Made by a program: the position numbers and the translations under genes. The notes under the pieces are model-generated. The model was not told the DNA's origin and searched no databases. It worked only from the letters and a program-made list of their open reading frames with translations. This document shows, in pieces, positions 31,874-39,660 of a stretch of DNA of 53,072 nt. Location of the stretch: positions 1 to 53,072 of the forward strand of contig JAOUMR010000013.1 of NCBI GenBank assembly GCA_029881435.1, written 5' to 3'. Source of the DNA: Nitrospira sp. GTDB lineage: Bacteria; Nitrospirota; Nitrospiria; Nitrospirales; Nitrospiraceae. The first letter of the stretch is position 1; each line of letters opens with the position of its first letter.

Positions 31874-32557
31874 TTACTCGGAGGCTGGAAGGAACTGCCT
31901 GACCCATGAGCCAAAGCCGCGAGGATTGCGGCTCTGGATATACACCACTCCCGGCCCTCGAAACCGACAGACAAAGCCCTCTCCAGAGGTAAAACTGGCC
32001 ACCCAGCCAGAGGTCGCTTTTTCGATGTTGTAGGAGGTTGTGGTCGACCAGGCCACCAGATGACTATTATCGACGATATACTCTTGACTCGGTTTCAATT
32101 CAATCTTGTGAATGGCTCCGAAGCTGTTCAGAACCAGCATCCCTTTTCCACTCATTTTCAGAATGAAGAACCCCTCGCCGCCCAACAATCCGCGACTCAT
32201 GCTCTGCATTTGGCTGTCAATGGCAATCCCGTCCGCGCCTGCCAAGAATCCATCTTTCTGCACCATATACTCATTCACACCATCGAGCTCCAGCACGACG
32301 ATTTCGCCCGGCACAGTCGGAGCGAGCAGCGCCTCGCCAGCGCCTCGACTGGCGCGTAAGGTCTGGAAGAAAAACTTCTCTCCTGTCAGAAACTTTCTCG
32401 ACAGGGCTCCCAGAAACCCTCCCTCCATTTTGCTTTCAATGTCGATAGTCGGCGAGCAGGCCACCATCGCACCTGATTCCGCCTTGATGTGTTCGCCCTC
32501 CCCGAATTCCACACGCACCATTGGAAACGCACCGGGATATAAGATCTCGCTTTTCAT
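31874..32557 (-). CDS. AIM24/TIGR00266-family protein
   Basis: A 227-residue beta-helix-like protein: MVRVEFGEGEHIKAESGAMV, GGEGFFILKMSGKGMLVLNS, QEYIVDNSHLVAWS and TSGEGFVCRFRGPGVVYIQS are hallmark AIM24 repeats. I start it at the ATG at 32557 behind GGAAGGG; the longer reading begins inside a palindrome and was rejected. The family forms trimers and is required for mitochondrial organisation in yeast; its bacterial function is unknown. It precedes the M48 protease gene, a pairing that suggests a membrane-quality-control unit. Confidence 0.88.
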   Translation of the reverse strand: MKSEILYPGAFPMVRVEFGEGEHIKAESGAMVACSPTIDIESKMEGGFLGALSRKFLTGEKFFFQTLRASRGAGEALLAPTVPGEIVVLELDGVNEYMVQKDGFLAGADGIAIDSQMQSMSRGLLGGEGFFILKMSGKGMLVLNSFGAIHKIELKPSQEYIVDNSHLVAWSTTTSYNIEKATSGWVASFTSGEGFVCRFRGPGVVYIQSRNPRGFGSWVRQFLPASE

Positions 32558-32585
32558 TATTTTTCCCTTCCTCTCCTTTTCTCTT

Positions 32586-32688
32586 GATGCGGGTGGCAAT
32601 GAGCAGGGCCCCACCCGCCCGCAGCGGAGTCCCCACACCGGGCGGGGTGCGAGGACGGGTGGGAACGCTCATTGACAGGACCCGCATC
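32586..32688. repeat. Long palindrome directly after the amidohydrolase stop
   Basis: GATGCGGGT...CAATGAGC (32586-32604) pairs with GCTCATTG...ACCCGCATC (32667-32688), and inside it CACCCGCCC pairs with GGGCGGGGTG. The element fills the gap between the amidohydrolase stop (32690-32692) and the AIM24 leader. There is no T-run, so it is more like a REP/BIME element or an mRNA 3' stabiliser than a classic terminator. Confidence 0.7.
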
Positions 32689-32689
32689 A

Positions 32690-34174
32690 TTACCTCGCCA
32701 CCCATCCATACACTCGCTGACTCGGCTCCGGTCCCTCCTCCACGTAGCTCATTCTGAGTCGACCAAGGGCATCGCCAGGCAGCGCCTTCCGCTTCGCTTC
32801 GACATCAATTTCAAAAACCTTGGCGGCATTCAGCCCGAAAATCCGTTCTTTGGTCCGCCTGGTCAGGGGCTGATAGTGGTGTTTCTCGATCAGGTGATCG
32901 GGCATTTGGAATCGCCGGAACGCTTCGATCTGCCACTGCGGCGTCCCATACCAGATGGAATCTGTTCCCCAGAGGACATGATCGACCCCAAACGAACGAA
33001 TGATCTGGCCCAGCAAATGCGCACAGATCAATGGATAGGTGGTCACCAGTTGCGCAAACGTCGAACCCAGCTCCATATAGATGTTTGAGATCCCCGGCTC
33101 CTTCTCCTTCATCCGACAGAATTCCGTAGTCCAAGGGATTTCACCGGTCTTCGCAAATATCTGATCGATTGAGGCTACTCCGCGGAGTCCGGAGTGATAC
33201 ACCAAAAAGGTCAGATCAGGAAAGTCTTTAGCTGCCTTGATCAGATCTCTCGGATGGTTGTAGTCCGGCACGGGGCCAAGGGGAAGGCCTTTGTGGACAC
33301 AGACCCGTTTCACCCCAAGCTTTTGAGCCTGTTCCAACATCGGATAGGCGATCTGCTCATCATCCATAGACCAGCCTCTGCCGAATCCCTTCGGGCAAGA
33401 TCCGGTATAGCACTTCCATGCATCGACGTTGAGTGTTTCAGCCTGCATGGCCATAAAGTCCAGATCAGCCGAACCAAGTTGAGGTGTCACGAGACCGTGT
33501 GCCAGCATTCGCTGTGAACCGGCCAACCGATTGATCTCATCGCGGATGTGCGCCATTTCTTTCGGGGGAACGACGGCTTCTTGTGGGTAAGGCCCCGGCG
33601 GTGTGCTGATCAAACCGATGCTGGTTTCGCTATCAAAAAACACCTCCTTCACAAAGTTCTTCCACGAGAGATCGTCGATGGAACCCTGATCCCCTGCGAG
33701 CTTGGGATTCAAGCCTGCCTCGCGAATGTGTTTTCTGAGCGAGAGCAGGGCCTGTTTTGACACCGCTCCCTTGCGATTGCCTTCGGCATCGGACGGATCG
33801 TAACCGGAGCTGACATAGTGCGTTTGCACATCGAAAATAAAATACGGGGCTCCCTGTTGCTCGGCAAACGCCGCCGACTCGAACAATTCAACGCCATCGA
33901 TATTGAAGAATCGCCCGAACAACGCATTCATGGCCAAGAACCCGGCCGCCATTGTGCCCGTCGTCTGTAAGAATTCGCGACGAGAGACACCTCGCCGACC
34001 GGTCGCTTTTTCCACCATCGTGGCAGCCAGCTGCTCGACAGCTCTCTGCCGATCCGTCTGTCCAATAGGCTGAAACTCCTCGTTCGAGACGATCTGCGTC
34101 GGAATGGGCGTGGGAAATGTCTTACCCTTTTTCATTGAGGGACGGCCATTGGACAGGTTTTTGGAATATCCCAT
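32690..34174 (-). CDS. Tat-exported amidohydrolase (TIM-barrel, Amidohydro_2-like)
   Basis: A 494-residue protein. A twin-arginine signal SRREFLQTTGTMAAGFLAMN has its RR at residues 65-66, after an unusually long hydrophilic leader. The catalytic domain resembles Amidohydrolase_2: DVQTHYV near the first metal histidine, RVCVHKGLP, FLVYHSGL and a late GTDSIWYG aspartate. Relatives hydrolyse or decarboxylate aromatic and other organic acids; substrate unknown. I chose the ATG at 34174 (GAGGAGGAC upstream), because a promoter at 34205-34233 excludes the longer reading. The Tat route implies cofactor loading before export. Confidence 0.87.
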   Translation of the reverse strand: MGYSKNLSNGRPSMKKGKTFPTPIPTQIVSNEEFQPIGQTDRQRAVEQLAATMVEKATGRRGVSRREFLQTTGTMAAGFLAMNALFGRFFNIDGVELFESAAFAEQQGAPYFIFDVQTHYVSSGYDPSDAEGNRKGAVSKQALLSLRKHIREAGLNPKLAGDQGSIDDLSWKNFVKEVFFDSETSIGLISTPPGPYPQEAVVPPKEMAHIRDEINRLAGSQRMLAHGLVTPQLGSADLDFMAMQAETLNVDAWKCYTGSCPKGFGRGWSMDDEQIAYPMLEQAQKLGVKRVCVHKGLPLGPVPDYNHPRDLIKAAKDFPDLTFLVYHSGLRGVASIDQIFAKTGEIPWTTEFCRMKEKEPGISNIYMELGSTFAQLVTTYPLICAHLLGQIIRSFGVDHVLWGTDSIWYGTPQWQIEAFRRFQMPDHLIEKHHYQPLTRRTKERIFGLNAAKVFEIDVEAKRKALPGDALGRLRMSYVEEGPEPSQRVYGWVAR

Positions 34175-34204
34175 GAGTCCTCCTCGGCTCACGATCGGAT
34201 GGTG

Positions 34205-34233
34205 ATTGTGTGGAATGGCACGTGCGCTGTCAA
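34205..34233 (-). promoter_or_regulatory. Sigma-70-type promoter of the amidohydrolase gene
   Basis: On the minus strand a perfect TTGACA (34228-34233) and CACAAT (34205-34210) lie 17 bases apart. Transcription would begin near 34198, giving a leader of about 24 bases that includes the GAGGAGG site. This supports the ATG at 34174 as the true start. Confidence 0.6.
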
Positions 34234-34281
34234 GCCGAGGGTTGCAGGGCAGATTCAGAGGGGTGCGCAAATCGTGAAGAC

Positions 34282-37200
34282 TTATTTGACCTTGGATGAC
34301 CCAGTTGCCGATTTCGTTGAAGTGGTCGTGGTATATCCGATGGGAATCTCCGCCACCACATCCAGCTTAGGATCACCATCTTGGTCCTTACCATCGTGCC
34401 CAACACTGTAGAAGACACCTTTGTTCATATTGACCAACATCGGCAACCCCGTGTAGGGGTCATAGAAATTCTGCCCTGCTTTTGCGATACGAGCAAGAAG
34501 ATCGCTATCTGCGGGACCACGCCGCAGCCAAGCTTGTAGACTTGCCAACCGAAGATGGGCATCGGTATCCACCACTAACCCATTGTAAAGATCCCACGGT
34601 GGAAGTGGGTCAAGACCCACAATATTCTCGATTGGATTGATGAGGTAATCCATGAAGCTGGATGCGGGAAAGTGCAGATAGTTCTTCCACTTGGGCAGCG
34701 AGCCATATTGCCCTTCACCGGTTGCTTTGTAAGAGGCTTCATAATACTTCGCATAATCATTGAGCCGGCGCTGCTTGGGCAATGGGAGGTTAGATGCCAC
34801 CGTTATAGAAACCGCCTGTTCTTCCGTTTGCGCTGCCTTCAACTGTTCTTCGTATGTTTTTGAGGCCGTCACAAGCTCGCTTTGCATGGGCCAGCGTAGT
34901 GAAAGTTCTCCTTGGTCGAGCGGTCGAAGAAGCTTGGTCACTCGTCCGAGATGTGTGCCATCGAAGTCTGACTGGACAAGCAGGCCCGAGGCGACGGCGA
35001 TATCGTCATTGATCGCTTGTAGGGCCAACATTTTCACCGGAAGGGTTCTTGCCTGACTCAATACGATTCGCCAGGCTTCCATATCTGTCTCAAGTCGATC
35101 GACTCCAAGATCCAGGCTCTGCACAAATCCATCTGCCACGTGCAGTTGATGCGCAAATGCCATCGCGACACAGGGCGGACTACTGGGCTGACCATAGCCC
35201 CAATCTTCAAACGGCAGTTTTTCCCACTGCCCATACCGATTCAGTGTGAGCTGATGCTCGCGAACCCATTCTTTGACGGTCGCCTGACGAGATATGAATT
35301 GACCGGTCGGGTTTGATCCACGGAACCATCCCCGCATGACATCGGCCGATGCATTCGATTGGTCAACCGTCCCAGACCCCACACCTCCAAAACAGGTTAA
35401 CGCTGCTTTCGCATTTTTGGTATCAGAATTCCGCTCATAGTCCGCCTGTACCGGATCTTGTCCTTCCGCTGCTTCAATCCCGAGCAATAACAGATACCCG
35501 TTGTTCTTGGGCTCCGACAAGGTTCGCTGAGGAGTCGTCGTGAGACTTTGAAAAGCCGGGGACGACGGCTCCTCCATAATGATCCATACCAGCCCGATCG
35601 CTCCAATACCCAAGGCGACAGCCACCACAGATAACACCGCCAGTCCGATGCATGTTGCCACGATCGCACGAGTGGTAGAAAAACACGTGCGGAGAAAGCC
35701 TGCCATCGCAGTGTGGATTGGGCTGAAGAGAGAGCCAAGTTTGCGGTGTGATGTTGCTTCTGCTGCACGTTGCCTGGTCTCCGTCTTTCTGAGATCCAGG
35801 GTCGGCTCAAAGAGAACTTCGACCGCCCTGGCTGCTACACACAGAGGCCGATTCATTTCTTGTGGCTCCGAAACCGGAGGCGCAACCTTGACCATTGGAG
35901 CAGCTTGAGGCTCCTCAACAAATCGAATCTCTTCCCCTACTTTCGGCCATTCCTCTTGATGAGGCACCGGCTCAGGCATCGGCGCTCGCGCCTCAATAAG
36001 AGCCTCTTTCGGCAACTCACTTTTCAGGGGTCGAGTCTCAACCACGTCCGTGTCGACTGATGGTGATACAGAACTTTCAGGCTCTGTCTCCCAGATGTCC
36101 TGTTTCGTGTGCACCGTAGAAGACGGTAACGAGGAAGGAGAAAGAGAGGAGAGTTCACCAGTCGTCTCGCTGGTCACTCCATCAGTAGGTTGAGTAGCAT
36201 TCCAGGGTGTTTCTATAGGACTGTTCTGCGCTGAGGGTTGAAGGTCTGCCAGGATAGGTTCAGCTTCTAATATTAAGAGAGAGTCGATACTCGTGATATG
36301 AACCTCGTCTTGAACCATCGCCTGATCATCGGGGGTAGGTCCTTCACTAGGATGTGACGACGCAACTTCTGTCGTCGGATTCTCCGGTGTCGGCGCCCCC
36401 TCCATTACGGAAGAAGTCGCACGGGAGTCTTGCTGCTCTGGCTCTAAAACGGTTGACTCCTCTTGCGTTGCCGAGGAAGCTTGTCCTAGCTCGGCACCTG
36501 TACGATCGACCTCAAGCAAGATTGGCGTGTCTTGCGGGTGAGGCACTTCAGAATCTTGAACAATCGAAAAGGAATCTGCTTCTTGTGAAGTTGTATTCCA
36601 CTGAGGTGGCATTGGGGGTCGAATTTCACCGACATCAGCGGTATGGTCAACCACAAGCGATAGTGACGCGTCTGGCGATTGAAGCGCTTCGGAATCTTGA
36701 ACAATCGAGAAGGAATCCCTTTCTTGAGAATCCGTAGTGAGCTGAGGCGGAGTTGCGCTCTGGATTGCACCCCTCTCAGCAGCAGTACGATCGTCCTCAG
36801 GAAGATTTGGCGATTCAGGTAGCAGAGACGCTTCAGAATCTCGAACGACCGAGAAGGAATCTGCTTCAGAAGACGTTGTACCGAACGGCGGCGCTTGGTC
36901 ATCGATTACATCAGCTCTTGGCGTCCAGTCTAACGTCGCTTCGTCAACTGATCGATCGACCGTCAAGTCCGTGGATTCCTCAACAGGAGACTCCAATGGC
37001 GCCGGAAGGATCGAGATATCGGACTCCTCCACCTGATCCCATGGCATAGGCGCGATTGAATGTCTGGAAGAAGATTTATCTTTGTGTGTGGGTTGCTGAT
37101 CGCCTTCTCGACTGTCTAGGGATGGGTTTCCTGACGACGACTCCTGGGAAGCGAAAACCGACGGTGCTTCAGGGACGAGTTCCTCAACGCAAGGTGGGTG

Positions 37201-38679
37201 TTCCTCAGGCTGAGCAGCGTTCCCGGAATCGTGACTCTCACGTTTCCATGGACCGGCAAACACAGACTTCCATGAGAATCCTGATTGCGGCGGAGGCTCA
37301 GCGGTTTCATTCAACACTGGGTCTTCTGTTGATGAGTCGCTGGAGCCCGATGGCTGTGCTGGAATCAACTCCCGAGAGTCCACTTCGATAGGTCGCGAAA
37401 AGGACGTCGTCGTGTCTTGTGCCTCCGTTAGCTCGGTGGGCACCGGCTCCGCTAGCGGCAATGTGGAGGAAGAGTCTTCTTCCATCTGAGAGGAAGGTAT
37501 GACCTCGCTATCAGAAGCATGCACTGCCGCACCACCCGGTGGTTCTAGATCCTTCGTTGAGTCCGTAAGTGCCGAAGTCTCTGATGCACCAAGAGCATCT
37601 ATGAGAACCTCTTGCCGAGTCTCTCCCGACACACTCCCCTGGTCCTGGGTTGCAGCTGCATCGCCTCGTGGCACAATCGGATCGGTCTCTCCTTGTGTCA
37701 CAGAGACCTCTCCAACAGCGTCTGGTTGCAATACTTCTGACAGGGCACCTCCAGATGCAATCTGCTCGAAAGGTGTTGTGGCAATTTCCAGCGTGCGAAT
37801 CTCTTCCGACATTTCATCTTTTACATCGCTGATCGCGTCTTTCGTCTGCCGTGGACCATGTGAGTCCATAGGCAGTACATGTTCTTCAGGGGACAGGTCT
37901 TCCTTACTGGAAACATCAGCGGACGCACCTGGAGAGGGAGAAGGTGAAGAGTGAGATAACGTGGTTACGTCATGAGGATTTGTTAGCTCCCATGGCATCG
38001 CCCCATTTGTTGGTTCAGAATGAGCTTGGCCCTCTGAACCCACTGCCGTTTCGTCAGCTGTGGAAGTGTAGATCGATTCTGTGTTTTCACTCGATTGACG
38101 GGCCAGTAGTTCGCCGGTCTGCGCATCAAAGAATGAGGCCAGCCGGAAGGCCACAGGACTCGCCGGAGCGAGATCTCGAATTTTCGCGTAGAGCTGAGCG
38201 GCACGCTGAGGGTTCTCAGCGTCTGGATCCTCGATCAAGATATCGATGGCCTTGCCGTATTCGGCTGCGGCTTCAAGAGCATCTCCCTTCTCCTGATAGA
38301 TCGATCCAAGTTTTTCCAAGAATGGAACACACCGCTGGGCAGTTGCTAAGTATTCACGGAGTAAAGATTCCGCAAGCCAATAGTCTTGACGCTGAAAGGC
38401 TTCGTCGATAAGCGAGTCAAACGCATGCTTTGCTGGGAGGAGACTCCCAAGACGAAGGTGTAATGTGGCGAACAACCTCCGTGCTTCCATGTTATTGGGG
38501 TCAAGCGCGAGTAATTCCTTGAGCGCGGCTGATGATCGCCCATACTTGCCCGCATTCATCTGTGTGATGGCTTCCTCAAGCAGAGCAGTCTTCCTGCTGT
38601 AGCCAACCACACCACGCTTGTGACTACGGATAGTCTGAGTTTTATCTGATTTTACGGGGGGTTTCTTATTCCAGCGCAC
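34282..38679 (-). CDS. Giant TPR/disordered/transmembrane protein with EF-hand-like C-terminus
   Basis: A 1465-residue protein. Residues about 25-200 contain tetratricopeptide-like helices (AITQMNAGKYGRSSAALKEL, DALEAAAEYGKAIDIL). Residues about 205-995 are acidic, Ser/Pro/Glu-rich and disordered, with three 47-48-residue repeats. One membrane helix lies about 1000-1033 (IVATCIGLAVLSVVAVALGI). The last 430 residues look folded and end with YSVGHDGKDQDGDPKLD, a calcium-loop-like motif reminiscent of GspG-type pseudopilin ends. This gives a cytoplasmic TPR domain, a long linker and a periplasmic domain. FimV-like pilus hub proteins share the style but not the order. The next genes are a small protein and a secretin, so an envelope-assembly role is inferred. 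Confidence 0.8.
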   Translation of the reverse strand: MRWNKKPPVKSDKTQTIRSHKRGVVGYSRKTALLEEAITQMNAGKYGRSSAALKELLALDPNNMEARRLFATLHLRLGSLLPAKHAFDSLIDEAFQRQDYWLAESLLREYLATAQRCVPFLEKLGSIYQEKGDALEAAAEYGKAIDILIEDPDAENPQRAAQLYAKIRDLAPASPVAFRLASFFDAQTGELLARQSSENTESIYTSTADETAVGSEGQAHSEPTNGAMPWELTNPHDVTTLSHSSPSPSPGASADVSSKEDLSPEEHVLPMDSHGPRQTKDAISDVKDEMSEEIRTLEIATTPFEQIASGGALSEVLQPDAVGEVSVTQGETDPIVPRGDAAATQDQGSVSGETRQEVLIDALGASETSALTDSTKDLEPPGGAAVHASDSEVIPSSQMEEDSSSTLPLAEPVPTELTEAQDTTTSFSRPIEVDSRELIPAQPSGSSDSSTEDPVLNETAEPPPQSGFSWKSVFAGPWKRESHDSGNAAQPEEHPPCVEELVPEAPSVFASQESSSGNPSLDSREGDQQPTHKDKSSSRHSIAPMPWDQVEESDISILPAPLESPVEESTDLTVDRSVDEATLDWTPRADVIDDQAPPFGTTSSEADSFSVVRDSEASLLPESPNLPEDDRTAAERGAIQSATPPQLTTDSQERDSFSIVQDSEALQSPDASLSLVVDHTADVGEIRPPMPPQWNTTSQEADSFSIVQDSEVPHPQDTPILLEVDRTGAELGQASSATQEESTVLEPEQQDSRATSSVMEGAPTPENPTTEVASSHPSEGPTPDDQAMVQDEVHITSIDSLLILEAEPILADLQPSAQNSPIETPWNATQPTDGVTSETTGELSSLSPSSLPSSTVHTKQDIWETEPESSVSPSVDTDVVETRPLKSELPKEALIEARAPMPEPVPHQEEWPKVGEEIRFVEEPQAAPMVKVAPPVSEPQEMNRPLCVAARAVEVLFEPTLDLRKTETRQRAAEATSHRKLGSLFSPIHTAMAGFLRTCFSTTRAIVATCIGLAVLSVVAVALGIGAIGLVWIIMEEPSSPAFQSLTTTPQRTLSEPKNNGYLLLLGIEAAEGQDPVQADYERNSDTKNAKAALTCFGGVGSGTVDQSNASADVMRGWFRGSNPTGQFISRQATVKEWVREHQLTLNRYGQWEKLPFEDWGYGQPSSPPCVAMAFAHQLHVADGFVQSLDLGVDRLETDMEAWRIVLSQARTLPVKMLALQAINDDIAVASGLLVQSDFDGTHLGRVTKLLRPLDQGELSLRWPMQSELVTASKTYEEQLKAAQTEEQAVSITVASNLPLPKQRRLNDYAKYYEASYKATGEGQYGSLPKWKNYLHFPASSFMDYLINPIENIVGLDPLPPWDLYNGLVVDTDAHLRLASLQAWLRRGPADSDLLARIAKAGQNFYDPYTGLPMLVNMNKGVFYSVGHDGKDQDGDPKLDVVAEIPIGYTTTTSTKSATGSSKVK
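36490..36900 (-). repeat. Three ~47-residue tandem repeats within the giant protein gene
   Basis: The motif DSFS(V/I)V(R/Q)DSE recurs at about 36551, 36692 and 36836, spaced 141 and 144 bases. The DNA is conserved best in GAATC-TGAACAATCGA blocks. Each unit contains an acidic DR-T-A segment and a Pro-Pro-Q/M stretch. The period is in frame, so copy number could change length without breaking the protein. Confidence 0.75.
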
Positions 38680-39030
38680 GCTTCAACCTTAGCAGATCTC
38701 TACTCAGTGGAGCCTCGGACTATGAACCACTCAGCAATCCTCGCCTCCCCCATTGATCACCCGCATGGAGGCGAAACTTGTGAAGAGACTGCAATCTGAA
38801 TGCCGCCATCGCATATCGGATATTGCAACGAAGCCTTTTACAATCAATAAGTTGTATAATCGGCCTCGATAGAAAATCTCTTCTTCATCCATTTTTGGAC
38901 GACACGTGACTCGTCCCGACAGCCCAGGTGAAGGTCTGCTGGCTAGGTGATCTACAAGTCACCCTGGCTCTCGTGGAACCATGCCGCTCCCAAGCGAGAT
39001 AAGAAGCCCGACCGGACAGTCGCCAGGTTT
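38680..39030. other. Intergenic region upstream of the giant protein, no gene seen
   Basis: About 350 bases between the small protein gene (ending 39031) and the giant-protein start (38679). I see no gene, tRNA or convincing riboswitch. A small AGGTGA/TCACCC hairpin lies near 38947-38971, and an AT-rich stretch with a TATAAT sequence on the plus strand lies near 38854. A sigma-70 promoter for the giant gene could lie here but no clear pair was found. Confidence 0.5.
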
Positions 39031-39414
39031 CTACAAACAGACTCGGTAGTGTTCACACTGCTCAGACGTCAAACGTGAACCGATTTCAAACACATACCCA
39101 GGGAGAAGCGATTCCTCAGACCCATGAAGCGGCTTCATCAAGATTCTTCCACAACGAAGGCAATGTTGCTCCCCTTCCCATGAGGCATCACCGACAAGGT
39201 GCTGAATGGGTATGGGAGATTCATCAGGCAGATCAGGCATGAGGACACGACGCACCTCACCTAGAAGGCGCCAGGCATGATCTGGTGAGAGTATCTCTGG
39301 GCCATCCAACACGAGGACAAGCAAGCCTAGGGCCCGCATGGGATCTCCCTTCGCCTCAGTGAGCAGTTGTTGAGAGAAAACCAGAACCTTATCTTGTATG
39401 AGCTTGGGATCCAT
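39031..39414 (-). CDS. Small protein of unknown function next to the secretin gene
   Basis: A 127-residue soluble protein. The N-terminal half is helical (LIQDKVLVFSQQLLTEAKGD, HAWRLLGEVRRVL). The second half has a CxxC (CLRCGR near residue 86) and two late cysteines (QCEHYRVC), which could bind one zinc. No family recognised. It is divergent from the secretin gene, sharing the 246-base region at 39415-39660. Its codon use looks ordinary for the window. It may be regulated together with the secretin. Confidence 0.6.
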   Translation of the reverse strand: MDPKLIQDKVLVFSQQLLTEAKGDPMRALGLLVLVLDGPEILSPDHAWRLLGEVRRVLMPDLPDESPIPIQHLVGDASWEGEQHCLRCGRILMKPLHGSEESLLPGYVFEIGSRLTSEQCEHYRVCL

Positions 39415-39521
39415 TCCGTGAGTTCTCCCTCACATCTCCTTCTCTTATCGGTCTTTTTGCGAGAGTATTAAGCGGGTACGGGGAGCCCAGTGGGTGTCGA
39501 ATACTCGGTAGGCCAACTAGA

Positions 39522-39540
39522 TTGAAACAACTGGTTTCAA
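39522..39540. promoter_or_regulatory. Perfect inverted repeat in the divergent region before the secretin
   Basis: TTGAAAC-AACTG-GTTTCAA is a 7-base perfect dyad with a 5-base centre, midway between the divergent genes starting at 39414 (minus) and 39661 (plus). A second pair, AGTATT and AATACT, flanks 39465-39505. These could be operator sites for a repressor or small hairpins; no match to the TGCCG dyads. Confidence 0.4.
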
Positions 39541-39660
39541 GCGCACTGGTTTCCGATCCTCTTCGAAAAACCTCATCCTGGTTGTGTCTTTCGATATGCC
39601 TATGATACGGTCGAATGTCAGTATCAAGATGAGCTGATATCACGGAATTACGAATCCATC

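Noticed and set aside
32558-32638. Upstream extension of the AIM24 gene
   Set aside because: It would read through the palindrome; the ATG at 32557 has a proper ribosome-binding site and gives a normal N-terminus.
38680-39030. Possible cyclic-di-GMP riboswitch or small RNA upstream of the giant gene
   Set aside because: No GEMM core or other known aptamer consensus found; only one small hairpin.
39389-39643. 84-residue open frame on the minus strand before the secretin
   Set aside because: Covers the divergent regulatory region and overlaps the start of the 127-residue gene; composition unlike a protein.
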